From Phallus indusiatus (lineage: Eukaryota > Basidiomycota > Agaricomycetes > Phallales > Phallaceae): DNA of 64,000 bases. Both the position numbers and the translations under genes were made by a program. Each line of letters opens with the position of its first letter. Positions within the stretch are counted from its first letter, which is position 1. Of this stretch, positions 44,283 through 57,641 are shown piece by piece. The notes beneath the pieces are model-generated. The model was not told where the DNA came from, searched no databases, and saw nothing but the letters and a program-made list of their open reading frames with translations. The stretch spans positions 1 to 64,000 of the forward strand of contig JAQFWX010000151.1 of the NCBI GenBank assembly GCA_027605045.1, given 5' to 3'.

Positions 44283-46918
44283 ATGCCGCCTCGCAGTTCG
44301 ACGCAAGTGATAGAATCGGGGGAGTACTTGAACTCTAACTTTGACGCGAATACACTCACGATGCCACATCTCCTGTCGATCTTCACGTTTCATCAGGTCA
44401 AATTCCCTGTGCCTTATAACAAGTCGAAACTAGTGGAAACATTCAATGAACAAATTAAACCGCGCGCGGATCAGTTCAAACGCGATCGTTTGAAACGGGA
44501 AGGTTCCGTTGCAAGTTCTCGCGGTATAACAGATGGGTTGACAGGACAGTCGCTCAGTGATGTACGTGTGATGTTTCGGCTGGTGCTCACAGAAACGTTA
44601 AGTTGTGTATTCTTACCTTTTTATTGACAGGATGCACAACAACCTGCTGAGGATGAACCTCGTCCGCCAAGACGATCCTCTAGGAGGTTATCGAAGCCGC
44701 CTGAACCGGTGTCGCCACCAGAACCGGTACTTATTTGTTTACTTTTCTTGTCATTGAACGTCAAGTGCTCAAGTGTGTCATTCCAGCCTAAACGACGTAG
44801 GTCTTCTGCCGGACCAACATTGTCTCGTGTTCCGACGACTACTCGTCGAGTGGAGCCGTCTGAACCAGGAATTTTAGAAGAAAGTGAACCGGAGGAAGAA
44901 CCTGTGAAGAAAGTTGGGAGACCTCGCAAAAGTGTATGCTTAAAATTGTCGCCTTAGTAGCTGATTGCGGTTGCTGACCTGTGTCTTGTGTTATAAGGTC
45001 TTGTCACCTGGATTTCAAGCTCGAAAGTTGGCTCATGCAGTGCGTACTTTTTCATTCACATTTAGGGAAACTTAATCTAAATATATAACTTTAGGAAGAA
45101 ATGGAAGGGTGGTCAGATAACAATGTATTCCAATCTGGGGCAGAATCTTCTTCACCTGCGCGGCCTCCTCCAAAGACAAAAAATTCTATTGCTACCCGTC
45201 GTGCAACCCGTCGCTCCCGAACCTCATTCTCAGCTCCTCCACAAATCCCATCGTCACCATCTGCCTTTCCGGCACCATCTGCTGCAGAGTTTGGACCCAA
45301 AATATTCTTACCACAGCGTTCTCCTGCTCCTTCTTCCAGCCCTTTATCATTTCGTGTCAAGACCGAGCCAATGTCATCTTTCGACATTCCGGAAGCTCAA
45401 GACAAAGACGAGGATGACGAGGATGAAGAAGATGACATGGTCGAACCCGATGAATATCAAGGTTTGGACATTCAGGATTCTCAAGATCTTACCGACAATA
45501 TTTCACGCGCTCTTGCTGAGGGTCGCTCGATGGGGGGAGCAGCGTCTCTATCGTCATCTATTTCTATCCTGCGGCTGGCTACATATGGGTTGATAATTGT
45601 GGTTTCGATAATGGTCTACTCTTATAAAACAAAATCGGCCACTATTGGATATTGCGATTCTGATAAAGACACCAATGATATTGTTGAATTGCGCAAAGCA
45701 TCTTTGAACGCTTCAGAGGACTGTTTGCGTCGCTTGGCGGATGTTTCGGAGAACCAGGATAACTCTACTTGCGACCCTCCGCCTTTGTTTAGATTTTTGG
45801 AGCCCTTGTCCTGTACCCCATGTCCCTCGCATGCATCATGTACACCCACCACCGTCACATGTCATCAGTCCTTCATTGCCCATTCTCACCCTGTGGCTCA
45901 ATTCCCTATATTAACTTCATTGCTGAATGGCCTGCCTGGGTTTGGTCCTGTTGCGTTTCCTCCCAAATGCGTAGAGGATGAAGCAAGAAAGCGTAGGATC
46001 GGTTCAATAGGTGCTATGTTGCGTCATCGGCTGGCTCTTTTGCGGGGTGAAAAATTGTGTTCTGGCAAAGGGACATCGTCTATCAAGAATATGCATGACG
46101 CTGTGAAATGGGGCACGACGGTCGACTTGATTCACGATGATTTATTAAGACAGTTGAAGAATGCCCCCGTAAGTTCTTGTTCCCTGGTCTTATTACTCAA
46201 ACGTTTCAACGTGTTCTATTAGAAGCGTCAAGGCAAGATGGATGAATTTGATAAAATTTTCAAAGAGGCTATATCAAGCCTCGAGCAGTACCATGAGGTA
46301 ACGGTGTACACCGATCCGGAGACGTGAGTTCATCTAAAACCGTTTTGTGTGATAAGCCGTGTTATCTGACAAATATCTTTTTTTCATCAGACAAACGCAA
46401 TACATTGCTTCCAATTCTTTAGAATTGAGTCTCTGGTGCGAAATCAAATTATCGGCAAAGAAGAAGTGGGACGAATGGAAAGGCTACGTATTCGGTAAGT
46501 TTAGGCAAAGCTCATTTTGACGTGTCTTCTAATTTGAGCGTTTACGGAAGGATCATTTATTATCTTCGCTGTCACGGTCTTTATCCGGAGAAAACACATA
46601 TCCGACAAGGCAGACGCAACTCGCGTCGCGGAATTGGTCCAAATCGCTTTGGATACACTAAGAAATCAAGAGATGGCTCATCACGTTGACCCCGTGACAG
46701 CACCGCATTCACACCTCTCGTCCGTTCACCTACGTGATTTGATATTGCAAGACGAACATTCCATCCCGGCGAGGAGAAGGCTGTGGGATAAAGTTGAAAA
46801 GATTGTGGAAGGGAATGCAAACGTGCGTGCCATAATAGGTGAATTGGAAGGAGGGGATGTGGGCCGTCTTTGGCAATGGGTCGGAAATACGGCTATTAGT
46901 AGCGCTCGATCGCCGTGA
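44283..46918 (+). CDS. HEH1: Heh/Src1-type inner nuclear membrane protein
   Basis: LEM-like inner nuclear membrane protein. The N-terminal HEH fold reads LTMPHLLSIFTFHQVKF and PYNKSKLVETFNEQIKPR. A long Pro/Ser/Arg-rich and acidic linker follows (RRPPRRSSRRLS-type basic patches, GRPRKS, DEDDEDEEDD), probably with the nuclear-import signals. Two membrane segments are seen: ILRLATYGLIIVVSIMVYSY (about 45565-45620) and SFIIFAVTVFI (46553-46585). Between them lies a lumenal domain with several cysteines (YCDSD, SCTPCPSHASC). The MSC/winged-helix C-terminal domain ends VGRLWQWVGNTAISSARSP. Roughly seven introns. Confidence 0.88.
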
Positions 46919-47064
46919 AGGAGGGACGCTTATTTATGTATAATAGCTTGTACTTAGATAGAGTAATGAAGTTGTATGTGAAATAAATAATTACTTGAAT
47001 ATACGTACGCACTACATGTATATACGACCTCTCCTCACCCTCGGCAGTCGGTATAATTTATAAT

Positions 47065-48953
47065 TTATGTGTATTGGGAACCCCATGACACCATGGGTAA
47101 TGAAGAAACAATTTTCTGAGCCAGTGCGCGTTTCATAAACTGTTCCTCAGCCAAGGCACGTGTTGTCTGCGCATGCATGTACACGTCAAATAAGCGGAAA
47201 CAGACTTGATAGGAAAACAAAAGCTTACTTTTAAGAACTTTTCTAGATCTAATTTGCCCGCGTTGAGAGCCCTGTGCAGATGATAGATAGAATCTTCGAT
47301 AGCGTTATCTTCGGCGACCAAGTCAATTAGCCTGGAGAATAGAGATGCGTGGAGCCAATTCAGGATCGGAAAATAAAATAACAATATAACAAAGTAACGC
47401 ACTGGTTATAAACAATGGAGTTGGAACAAATTAATTCATCTACTTCGGGGTCCCCCTTCCTGCGTAGATCTTGAAGGTTCGATTCAGCGGTAAATATAGT
47501 GTTCTGATAACGGTCGGCAACGGTTTGACAAACATCCCTGACGGCCTGAAGGCGTCCCATTTCGTCGTGAATGGCAGCTTGACCGGCTAGAAGATCGGAC
47601 TGAGCTGTGCGAAGGCGCTGTAGATCTGTGTTAAGGGAACTTTCTAGTGTAGAGTATTCTGAGTCGATTTTGATGAGTACATTATTGTATAATTTGAGAA
47701 TTTCAGGGTTGGGAGGACGAGGGGGCGGCGCTTGGGATAAAGGTAAAGGTACAGGAGCGTCTTCAAGATCCTCCTCCAAGTAGTTTCGAACGCGAGTCGG
47801 ATGTGATGGAGCGGGAGGGCCAGAGGGAGGGAGAGAATAGGAAGAAACGGGTGGCCTATGAGGGTGCTGCCAAGGTTGTGGCTGTGATTGTGGCTGAGGA
47901 GGATAATATGGTTGAGGACCCTGAAGCGGCGATGGGCGTGGGGGTGCTGTGGTGGAATATCGGAGAGATGGTATGGGCTGATGCAAGGGGGTGGAAGGCT
48001 GTGTATGGGGTTGCTGGGGTAGCTGGGGAGGTCGCGGCGGGGGATGCGGGGAAGAGGTGGACGGGGGAGCAAAGTAAGGGACGGGAGTTGTATACATGGG
48101 TGGATCCTGTACAGTAGCGGGATGAGTATGAGTAGACTGGAATTGGGAATTTGAGTAAATCGTGGAACAGGTTGTATGAAGGCAGAGATACTTACGGTAG
48201 CTCTGTAATGGCGATGTTCGTTGGGATTGGCATCGGGATGAGGTGGGATAAATGGCTTTGGAGACTGTGTGCGGGGACGAGTATGGAGCGGAGGAAGAGG
48301 AGGAGGAGGGGAAGAGGAGCCGTGTGATGGTATGGGTCGAGGAGGAGGTGGCGGCGGGGGAGAGCTGGTTGTTGATGCGGGTTTGGCGTAGACCGGGGGC
48401 TGAGAGGAAAAGGCGTCGACAAGGACGTCTACGAGTGCGCTGAGATGGCAGCCCTGGTCGAGTCAGTCAGTCAGTCAGCCAGTCAGTCAATTAGTATTCA
48501 AGGCAGACAAAACATACCTCGCTCTTCGACTGCCAGTGCTGGGTGTACGGAAAGTTGCATCGACCGCTGATGTCGACAAACTTGCTGGCTCTGACCAGCA
48601 TGTCGCTGGTGGGGACGACATACACAATCGGGGGTTCAGATGGATATGTGTGCGGGAGCCAGATGGAGACGGGGATGTTGTACGTCGAGCCACGGAACAC
48701 GATGGGGAGCAGACCATGCACACACAGCATCAGCTGCGATCGGCCATCGTCGAAGACTAAAATTGCAGTGAGCTCGACGCTAATCTATGGTGCATTCGCT
48801 GTGCTTACTGTAGACGTCCGTCTTCGGGCGGAGAGTCGAGTGTGCTGTCAGCACGGCGTCGACATGACTGTACACAATGTCCTGGTTCGCGTACGGCGCA
48901 ATGTTCTGGCGCAGCCACCGTCGGGTCAATGTCCGGTGGTCGCTGGCACTCAT
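47065..48953 (-). CDS. VPS23: ESCRT-I subunit Vps23/TSG101
   Basis: ESCRT-I core subunit that binds ubiquitinated cargo at endosomes. It starts MSASDHRTLTRRWLRQNIAP, the UEV domain, with HGLLPIVFRGSTYNIPVSIW and HTYPSEPPIVYVVPTSDM. The position of the lost E2 catalytic cysteine reads SGRCNFPYTQHW. A proline-rich linker of about 180 residues follows. Next come a coiled coil (STLESSLNTDLQRLRTAQ, GRLQAVRDVCQTVADRY) and the steadiness box (EDNAIEDSIYHLHRALNAG, TTRALAEEQFMKRALAQKI), ending SWGSQYT. Three or four introns, one with a CAGT tetramer run (48464-48488). Confidence 0.93.
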
Positions 48954-49409
48954 GGAATCGGCTGATGATCGATGTCTCGCGATGATGAGCTCTCGTCGGT
49001 GTTGTGTATGACAGCGCACGCTCCGTGCTGCCTCGGCACTGCACGCTCCAAGCACGCTTGCATCTTGACTCCGTGTCTTATCTAATTGCGGTGCAACGCG
49101 GTTCCAGGGGTCCCCCACACACCTCCTCATATATTATCTCCATTGTTTCGACCAAAAAAATTTTTTCCTCCAACCCCTCCTCCTTCCTCCTTCCTCCTTT
49201 TTTTGTTCCTTTCCCCCTCATTATAGAGTGCATATCCCTCTGTCTTGCTGTTGGAAATTTGTTGTGATAGACATTAATAGATCTTTATCAACCGACATAT
49301 ATACATACACACATATATTTAGGTGCGCTGGTTGTCGTCTACTGCGTCAACTAACCCATTAACGAATACCTCTAGACCTCTTAGCATTCCTATTTCGAAA
49401 CACCAAAAA
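48954..49409. promoter_or_regulatory. Pyrimidine-rich divergent promoter of eEF3 and VPS23
   Basis: 456 bp between divergent start codons. A strongly CT-rich tract (49165-49225) precedes the eEF3 start, as is common at highly expressed fungal genes. A 5'UTR intron is possible but I cannot place one with certainty. Confidence 0.55.
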
Positions 49410-52400
49410 ATGTCTGCTATCGTAGATTCCGCCGCTACTACTGCCGCCCACGTTGACCCTGCCCTTCTCAAGGCAGCCGCCGCTAACGGCGATGCTCCCG
49501 CTGCCACCGAGACCCAAACCCAAAATGACTTTGATGTCAAACAGCTTTTCGTCGCTGACAAGGCTGCTCGTGCCGCTGCCCTTCAGTCTCTTCTCTCAAT
49601 CGCTGAGACCCAGGGCCCGCAAGTCCTTCTTTCCCTAGGTCTTGCAGAAGCTATCATCACTGCTCTCAATGACAAAAAGTCTCCCGCCACTCGGGAAGCC
49701 GCCGCAAACACAGTTCAGGCCATGGCTACTTCCGCTGCATCCATCACCCTCGAGTCGGTTTTCGTCTCATCCGGTCTATCAGGTGCTATCCTAGAAGCCT
49801 TTGCTGATAAGATCCCTGCCGTTCGTACTGCAGCTCTTTCCGCCGTTCGTGAGGTTGTCAAGGCACAATCTCCGTGGGCTACCCCTATGCTCCTCCCTTC
49901 CATTCTCAACCAAATCAAGACTGCCGGCAAATGGCAAGTTAAAACCGGTTGCATTGACCTATTTAACCAGATGATTAAATCTGCTCCGTCTCAAATCGCT
50001 CGTGCTATGCCCACTATCATTCCAGTTCTCTCCGAGGCCATTTGGGATACCAAGGCGGACGTCAAGAACGCCGCTCGTGCCTCTCTTACTAAAGCTACCG
50101 CACTTATTTCCAACAAGGACATTGAACGTTTTATCCCTGCTTTAATTAATGCCCTAATTAATCCCGTCGAAGAAGTCCCTAAAACTATTCAATTACTCTC
50201 GGCTACCACATTCGTTTCAGAAGTAGATGCCCCAACATTATCCCTCATGGTGCCCCTTTTGTCCCGTGGTCTTAATGAAAAATTAACCGCAATCAAGCGT
50301 AAAGTCGCTGTGTAAGCCCTATTGTTTGATTCGATCTTAGAAATTTTTTATCTCATTACAAATGATACAGCATTACAGATAACATGGCTAAACTAGTCGA
50401 CTCTGAAGAAACCGTCCGTCCCTTCATTCCCAAACTTTTGCCAGGTTTGATCAAAATTGAAACCGCTATGGGTGACCCCGAAGCGCGTGGTGTTGTCAAC
50501 AAGGCGATTGCCACCCTCCGCCAAGTCGGTAATGTCCCTGCCAACAGTGACGGCACAGACCTCCCCCCTCTCAAGGTTGCTGAATCCGCCGCTTTATCTG
50601 CCAGTCTCCTCAGCATTTACAAGAAACATGGCGTTGCAATTGCTCCTTCTCCCGCTCTGGAGTACATCTCTAGCCTTGCTGCCGCACTTGTTAACCACAA
50701 GAACTTCGAGGAAAGTGACTGGAACACTCTTGTTCCTTATTTGACTCTCCTTTCTACTCAAGTCGAAGCCAAGGAGGTCGTTCAACAGTGGCTCCTCAAG
50801 TCTGCCACTGAAGGCGATGATGCCAACGGTGTCGAAGAGGAGGAAGAAGAGGGTGAAGACTTGTGCAACTGCACTTTCTCCCTCGCATACGGTGCTAAAA
50901 TCCTGCTCAACACCGCCACCTTACACCTCAAACGTGGTCATCGCTATGGCCTTTGTGGAAAGAACGGTACTGGTAAATCAACTCTTATGCGCGCTATTAC
51001 CAATGGTCAAGTCGAGGGCTTCCCATCTCCCGAGCAAGTTCGAACCTTCTATGTCGAGCATGATATCGACGGAAGCGACGCCGACACTGCTGTCGTTCAA
51101 TTCATTCTCAGTGACTCCCGTATTCTTGCGGACGAAAAAGAAATCCGTGAGACTTTGGCTTCAGTCGGTTTCAGCGAAGAACGTCAAGCACATGCTATCG
51201 GTTCGCTTTCGGGAGGTTGGAAAATGAAGTTGGCGCTCGCTAGAGCTATGTTATTCAAGGCCGACATTCTTTTGCTCGATGAGCCTACTAACCATCTTGA
51301 CGTTGTTAACATTGCTTGGTTGGAGAATTACCTTAACAGTCTCAAGACCTGCACTTCAAGTAAGTCGATCATCTCGAAAGAAAAAAGCCTGCCGTTTATC
51401 TAACGACTTTCTACTTTTTCCAGTCATCGTTTCTCACGACTCGTCTTTCTTAAACAACACTATCACCGACGTCTTGCACTTGAACCGTTTCAAGATCAGA
51501 CGCTACAGAGGCAACCTTGAACACTTTGTCAAGCAAGTTCCGGAGGCCAAGTCATACTACACCTTGGAGGCCGCTGAAGACTACAAATTCAAGTTCCCTG
51601 ACCCGCCGCTCTTGGAAGGTGTCAAGACGAAAGAGAAGAGTTTAATGAAAATGCGCAGCGTTGGATTCCAGTATCCATCCCAAACCGTGCAACAATTGTA
51701 TGACATTACGCTTCAAGTTTCTCTTTCTTCGCGTGTTGCCGTTCTCGGTCCCAACGGTTCCGGTAAATCGACCCTCGTCAAGTTGCTCATTGGCGACTTG
51801 GAACCTAACAAGGGTGGTGAAATCTGGAAGCACCCTAACTTGGTTATTGGCTACGTTGCTCAGCATGCCTTCCACCACATTGATAATCACTTGGACAAGA
51901 CGCCCCTTGAATACATGTTATGGCGTTACCAGACAGGTGAAGATCTTGAAGAGCTGTCCAAGGCCAATCGTGTCATTACCGAGGAAGAACAGCAAAAGAT
52001 GAAAGATGGATCTCTCTTCCTTCATGAAGGACAGAAGCGATACATTGAAGAGATCAACGCCCGTAAGAAGCTCAAGCAGTCGTACGAGTACGAAGTCTCT
52101 TTCAAGGGTTTGAGCTCTTCGGAGAACTTGTGGATCCCTCGTGAAGAACTCATCAAGCGTGGCTTTGAAAAGGTTTGTGAATTATAGGGTTCATAATCCG
52201 TACATCCATCGCTAACCGGCTTACAGAAAGTTCTTGAAGTCGACACTCGGGAGGCTCAACGTGCCGGACTTCTTCGTCCTCTAGTCCGACGTGAAATCGA
52301 ACAACATTTCGCCGACTTTGGTCTGGAACCAGAATTCGTATCTCACAACACTATGCGTGGTCTTTCGGGAGGTCAGAAAGTCAAAATCGTACTTGGTGCG

Positions 52401-52917
52401 GCGACATGGCGTCGTCCTCACATTGTTTGCTTGGATGAGCCTACCAGTAAGCTCTTTGAACAAATCTTTTTTTTCAAGATTCTAAGTTCTAACTTTCTTC
52501 TTTCTAGACTACTTGGATCGTGAGTCTTTGGCAGCGCTCATCGAAGCTTTGAAGACTTTCAACGGTGGTGTCCTCGTTATTACACACAACCGTGACTTCT
52601 CCGAGTCGCTTTGCAAAGAGTAAGTGCAACGCGCTTTGTTAACTCTATTCGATTCTTATCTCACTCCTTTCTCCAGAGTCTGGGCCATGCGTGATGGTCA
52701 TCTCGAGGCTTCGGGTCACAACTGGGTTGAAGGTCAAGGATCCGGACCCCGTATTGACAAAGCTGATGGCGAACAAGAGGACCAATATGATGCTATGGGC
52801 AACAAGATTGATGTTAAAAAGAAGAAGAAAGCAACTGCATCAGATGCTCGTAAAGCTAAGAAGGAACGTATGGCACGCCGGAAACGCGGTGAAGAAGTTT
52901 TCACCGATGAAGAGTGA
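49410..52917 (+). CDS. TEF3: Translation elongation factor 3 (eEF3)
   Basis: Fungal ribosome-associated ATPase needed for tRNA release from the E site. Exons 49410-50311, 50371-51359, 51424-52172, 52227-52446, 52508-52619 and 52677-52917 give 1070 residues with every phase consistent; yeast eEF3 has 1044. HEAT repeats fill the N-terminal 40%. ABC1 shows [33 protein letters not shown] and [16 protein letters not shown]2 shows [34 protein letters not shown] and [20 protein letters not shown] basic tail ([19 protein letters not shown]) should bind the ribosome. The chromodomain-like insertion lies between the two halves of ABC2. Highly biased codons suggest high expression. Confidence 0.97.
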
Positions 52918-53222
52918 AGGTTGTGCTAGTGCTAGTAATTATGCATCATTTGGATACTCTTTTCTTTCTTTTTTGTCTTTCTGTTGTTCATCTATTGTAT
53001 CGTAGAGGTGTTGGATAATGCATTATTTAGGTGGAAAAAAAGCGTGAACCATTATTGAGTCACTAAGTCATACCTCGGTATCTGACCGTTGAACATTGAA
53101 CGTCGAAATCTGAACGTGCAGTGATGTAGTTTTTAAGGTCTGAAAGCTAAAGAACAGGAATTCGACGTGTTGGATAGTACTGCTTATGTATATTTACATA
53201 TAGATACAAACATATTCGGCAC
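52918..53222. other. 3' region of eEF3
   Basis: 305 bp between convergent stops. TTATTT- and TTTCTTT-rich 3'UTR sequence; I see nothing else. Confidence 0.5.
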
Positions 53223-54296
53223 TCAGGCGCTGTCGTCTATAATCTTTACGACACCCCAAAAGTCATCAGCGACAGCATCAATATAACCGGATTCAATTGC
53301 TTTAGCAATGTCGTCGGGTGAAACAGTGAGATCCTCTGTGGGTCGACGAACGTAAATGGCTTTGAGTCCCGCCTTTTTGGCTGCGACACAGTCATAAGTG
53401 TGTGCCGCCACCAAGGCGACATTCTCGGGAGACAGACTTAACAAGTCTGCTGCGCCTTGATATACCTTCGGGTTGGGTTTGTAAGAATTGAAAATTTGGC
53501 CCGAGAATACGGCATCCCACGGTAAATTTGCATTTTTAGCCTGCGGATGGGATTTTTAAAATATTAATTCCCGAGTAGATATATGGATTAGAGATAGGTA
53601 TATGCATCACCATGTCTATGAGGAGCCGTATATTACCATTGCTAAGCGTCGCGATAATGACCCGTTGTTTAAGGGCAGTAAGGGCAGGAACGGAATCTTG
53701 CCATGGAGAAAGACGGTGCCACGCGAGAACCAGGTGGTGCCGGTCGGACTCGTTCCAGATCTCGCCGAGATGTGACCATTGTGGTGATTTGAGCATGTCG
53801 TCGAGAAGCTGGTATTATTTTACATAAATCAAATGTCGGGGGGATAGTGAATTAATTCGTTATTATGGAGTAGATAAGATTATGTATAAGTCAAGTATGA
53901 TGAACAGAAACGTACGATACGATGCATCTCATCTACCGTTTTTGGACCCTCGCCTGTTTCCGCGCCAAGCTTGCTTGAATATAGTACCCAAAATTGAGCA
54001 AAATAAAGAGATTAGAATGACATCAATTCACGTTAATCGTAGGTAGCCGGCCCTCCACTCCGTCGCGAAAGCGGACCAGTCTTGGGTTTTTGAAGTGATG
54101 ATAATTAATCAATATCCTGGGATGTATGCGCACAATGAAAATGCAGCGTAATCAAACCTTGATTTGGATAGGGAGTACCAAGCGCCTTATCAGCAAGCTC
54201 CCCTGTGACGTGGCCGTGCCAGTCGACGACTGTCCCGAAAACATCGAAAAGAAGGGCTTGAACGCCGTGCAGAGCAGAAGTGAGATGATGATGCAT
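53223..54296 (-). CDS. Haloacid dehalogenase type II-like hydrolase
   Basis: HAD-superfamily hydrolase close to 2-haloacid dehalogenases. After MHHHLTSALHGV the first motif is LLFDVFGTVVDWHG, with the nucleophile Asp. Further on are HRLSPWQDSVPALTALK, the second motif ATLSNGNIRLL (Ser/Asn), then IFNSYKPNPKVYQGAADL with the Lys. The last motif is VALVAAHTYDCVAAKKAGLK, with an Asp at the usual acidic site. It ends VKIIDDSA. All catalytic positions are present. The true substrate in a fungus is unknown; these enzymes may act on organic halides or other phospho-substrates. About three introns. Confidence 0.8.
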
Positions 54297-54537
54297 GAAA
54301 CCAGCTGTTGTCTCGTTCTGTCACAGTCCCCGGTCACACGCATTGATAGTGTTAGTGATGATGAGATGTGTTTATGTCAGTTTGGATTTGATGTGCCTGA
54401 TGTACTAATTAAACTACTTTTTTTTTCCCTTATTTCTATTTTTGGCAATTCAGCAACGGCGAAGCGCCAGTCCGTCCCTATTGAAGGCGGTAAATAATTT
54501 CCCTGGGCCCCTCCGTTCACTCCTCCTCCTATCTTTT

Positions 54538-54571
54538 CTCCTCCTCCTCCTCCTCCTCCTCCTCCTCCCTC
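54538..54571. repeat. (CTC)n tract in GDS1-type gene promoter
   Basis: At least ten CTC units, about 20-50 bp upstream of the start at 54591. Polypyrimidine promoter tract. Confidence 0.85.
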
Positions 54572-54590
54572 AGATATAATACAACTTCAC

Positions 54591-57500
54591 ATGCCTGACT
54601 ACAACACCCGTCTACGAACAAACGCACAGATACTCCCTCCTCGACGTCTGCGCCAAGACGAGTCTTCGTCTCAGTCTTCGTTTCACCGTCCCCGCAAGCC
54701 GTCTTCATTATCGCCACCGCCTCCTCCTCCTACGCCACCCTCGTCGACATCATCGCCACTTCCGTGCCAACCGCACTATCCTTTCCTTACCGTCCAACTT
54801 CACCCAGAAGATGCCACAAACAAAACCTTCCTTGCCATCGGGCGTGCACTGTTTTCAGTCGAAAACCGCGCAGTTACTATCAAAGACCTATCCTATCTTA
54901 CCATGAAGCACGGCCTCGCTTGTCAAAAGTAATATCTCATTCTCACTTTACATCCATGGGTTCTTGCCACGATACTCACAGAACACGTTGTTTTTGTTTT
55001 TTTCCAGTGCTTCTGCCGCTTCGCAGGCGATCACAACTTTTATTCGCAATCATTTGAACCGCTGTCGACAAGACCATTCAATGCCGCTTCTTCTTTCAAT
55101 ACTTCTGACCGGAACAGACGCCGACGACCGTTTGATTCCAGCTCTCCACTCTCGCTGCGGTGGCAACCCTGCTTCTCTAAAATCGACTAATACTGCCCTC
55201 ACCAACTTTCGAAGAGGCACCACCGTCTGGTATCTTAGTGAGGCTGCAGGGGCCACTTGTCCATTTAAAAGGGCTGGCCTATCTCTCGATGATATTATTA
55301 GTCCCGTCCCCCAAAACGGCACCAAGCGAAAACGAGAACCACAGCCACCTGCAACTCAGTCCAGAAAATGCCATGTCACCTCATCCTCATCCTCCTCCCC
55401 CTCACCTGCTTCTGTCTCATCAACCTCATCTCCCACTCGCCCCGAAGGTCGTCAGCTTCTTCCGAAAATAAAGCTTACTCTCAAATTGCCTTCCTCGTCA
55501 ATTTCAAATTGCTACCCACTTTCACCTTCTGACTCTGAAGCAGAGCTATCTAGTACCGCTTCGGACACCGATGGTGAGGACGACGGAATTGCGGACGAGC
55601 TAGACCCTGATTCGCCTGCTCTGTCGACCGCCTCTTTGTCTTCAGAAGACGACTCGGACGATGGCTATGATTCTTCTGATGCCGAGTCTTCTGTCCGCAG
55701 TGTTCATGACGAGTTCCCCCTGATTTCTCCCTCTAATAGTGAATTATACCCCGACCATTCTCCAATACCCTCTTCTTCATCAAGCTCTGTACCATGCAAT
55801 GATCCTTATTCTTTCTACTTTACTCAAAATCTGTGTTCAACTCGTTTAATAAAATCAACCTTCACATCTTTTCTCTCTAATCCATCTCGGGATTCAAGAG
55901 CCGAATCCATCTCCCCGTCGCAGTCTGCTGCTTCTCCTCCGCCCGATTCTGAAGACGAAGATGACGATTATCATAATTCCATGATTGGACTCCGTCGTGA
56001 CGGCGTGCCGATTCCGCAAAATCATCTCGAGGTCGATTCGGAAATGCCGAAATTTGAGCCCATTTCGCCCAAGTTCGTTCCAGGCTCTGTGCACTTGACT
56101 CGGAAGACTCCAGATCTCGATATTGCGTTTGAACCAAAACAGGTATCATCATCTCCTTTCGACTCGACAAGTACACCATTGGAAACACTGCCCGGGTTTG
56201 TACTGGACGCAGAGTCCACTCCTTCGCATGTTACGATCAAGGAGGAGGAGCCCACAATCACTCTCCCTCTGTCTACCGACCTGTATCTTAGTTCGGTGGA
56301 AAGTAAGGTCGACTCCTTTCAAAAGAACCTGTCGACGAACTCTGGTTCGATTGATGATCCTATCCAAGTCGACAGCGTTTATGACGTAGAAATTCTCGGT
56401 CCAGAAACCGTTCGTAGTCGCGAATGGGATATGGCGTGGAACGAGCAGGCTTTTGATGGATCGAGTCCTAACTATCCGCTGTCGATTCAAGAAAACGGAG
56501 AAGACCAAACAGATTCTTCTGATACTCATGAGCAACTGGTTTTGTCACCATCTCCCTGTCTTGATAAAGCGATTCTCCCTTCAGGTGCTCAAGTGGTTAC
56601 TTCGACGTTATCATGCTCTCCTCCAATTATGGTTGTATCCGTGGATGGTGAGTTATTGAACTTTCAAATTGAGCATTTTATCGACCTGGCTTTGTTTTTT
56701 TAGACGTGTGGTTATACTGGACAATGCTTGGACCTGACGCGCCGCTTGTGAGACGTACAAGTGACGATATGGTTGATCTTACACGATTACACCGATCTCT
56801 TCAAACCCTTTTTAGACCATCCTCAACAGACAGCCCCTCTTCTTTTGATGCGACAAGAACAAACGAATTACTAGAAGGCACGTGGGTCACTTTGGATGTC
56901 GCCAGAGGAATCGTGGCGCAATTACACGATCATATTCCGGCAGATATCCTAAACCTGTTTTTGAGCCCTGAACTTGGCAGATACTTCCCAAATTTAAGGG
57001 GGTTTCCGGTACGAGATTATCCAAGTAATATTATTACAGTGGATGTTCCGATGGATATAACTGAAGAGTGCGGCGAACAAAATGAGCTATCTGAAGAAGA
57101 TTCTCCAGGATCATCGTCGGAGGAAGATGTTTGCATCCGAGTAGAGGATCTGTTCGGGTTCACAGATTCTACGGAGAACACCAAGGCGCAAGAGAAGGAG
57201 GTCAAATCGAAAATGGGGATAACAAGATCGGATTCGGCTCGATCTAATCGGCCCTCATCGACGTGTCCAGATGTAATCAGAACTACTGGTTCTTTGTTAG
57301 GCTCCTGGGAACAGAACGTCGCCCTACTCAATGAACAAGAAGAAGAACTCTTCCACTCGATTGTAGATTTGGAAAATGGCGCCACTTCGCGAACCCAACA
57401 CTTGGTTGAAAAGCATGCATTGTCACCTCTGGCGTGTTCGCCAACCATATCTTGTGCGAAATCAAATGAAACTGCGATTGCCAACATGATAAATGAAAAA

Positions 57501-57641
57501 GAAAATTTGACCTCGCCGATAGAGAACAAGGGACGGCGAAACAGATTGGTTCCTACGCACCCTGTTCGAAGATCAACACGGGTGGCCTCAAAGGCCATAA
57601 AATCCCCACTCGTTACCCGATCGCGTCGAAAAACAAAATGA
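54591..57641 (+). CDS. GDS1-like winged-helix protein
   Basis: Three exons (54591-54928, 55008-56647, 56704-57641) give 971 residues. The N-terminal domain (about residues 50-240) has the GDS1 winged-helix look: HPEDATNKTFLAIGRALFS, LSYLTMKHGLACQNASAAS, FIRNHLNRCRQ and FRRGTTVWYLSEAAGATCPF. Next comes a very long low-complexity, Ser/Pro/Asp/Glu-rich region with acidic patches (DGEDDGIADELDPDSPALS), then a conserved-looking segment VWLYWTMLGPDAPLVRR. The tail is basic (NRLVPTHPVRRSTRVAS, TRSRRKTK), consistent with a nuclear DNA-binding role. In yeast GDS1 links nuclear and mitochondrial functions; the role here is inferred. Confidence 0.75.

Noticed and set aside
47803..48117. Long antisense ORF over the VPS23 proline-rich region
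   Set aside because: Shadow of a biased proline-rich coding strand.
55050..55325. Antisense ORFs over the GDS1-like gene
   Set aside because: Shadows caused by biased composition of the Ser/Pro-rich frame.
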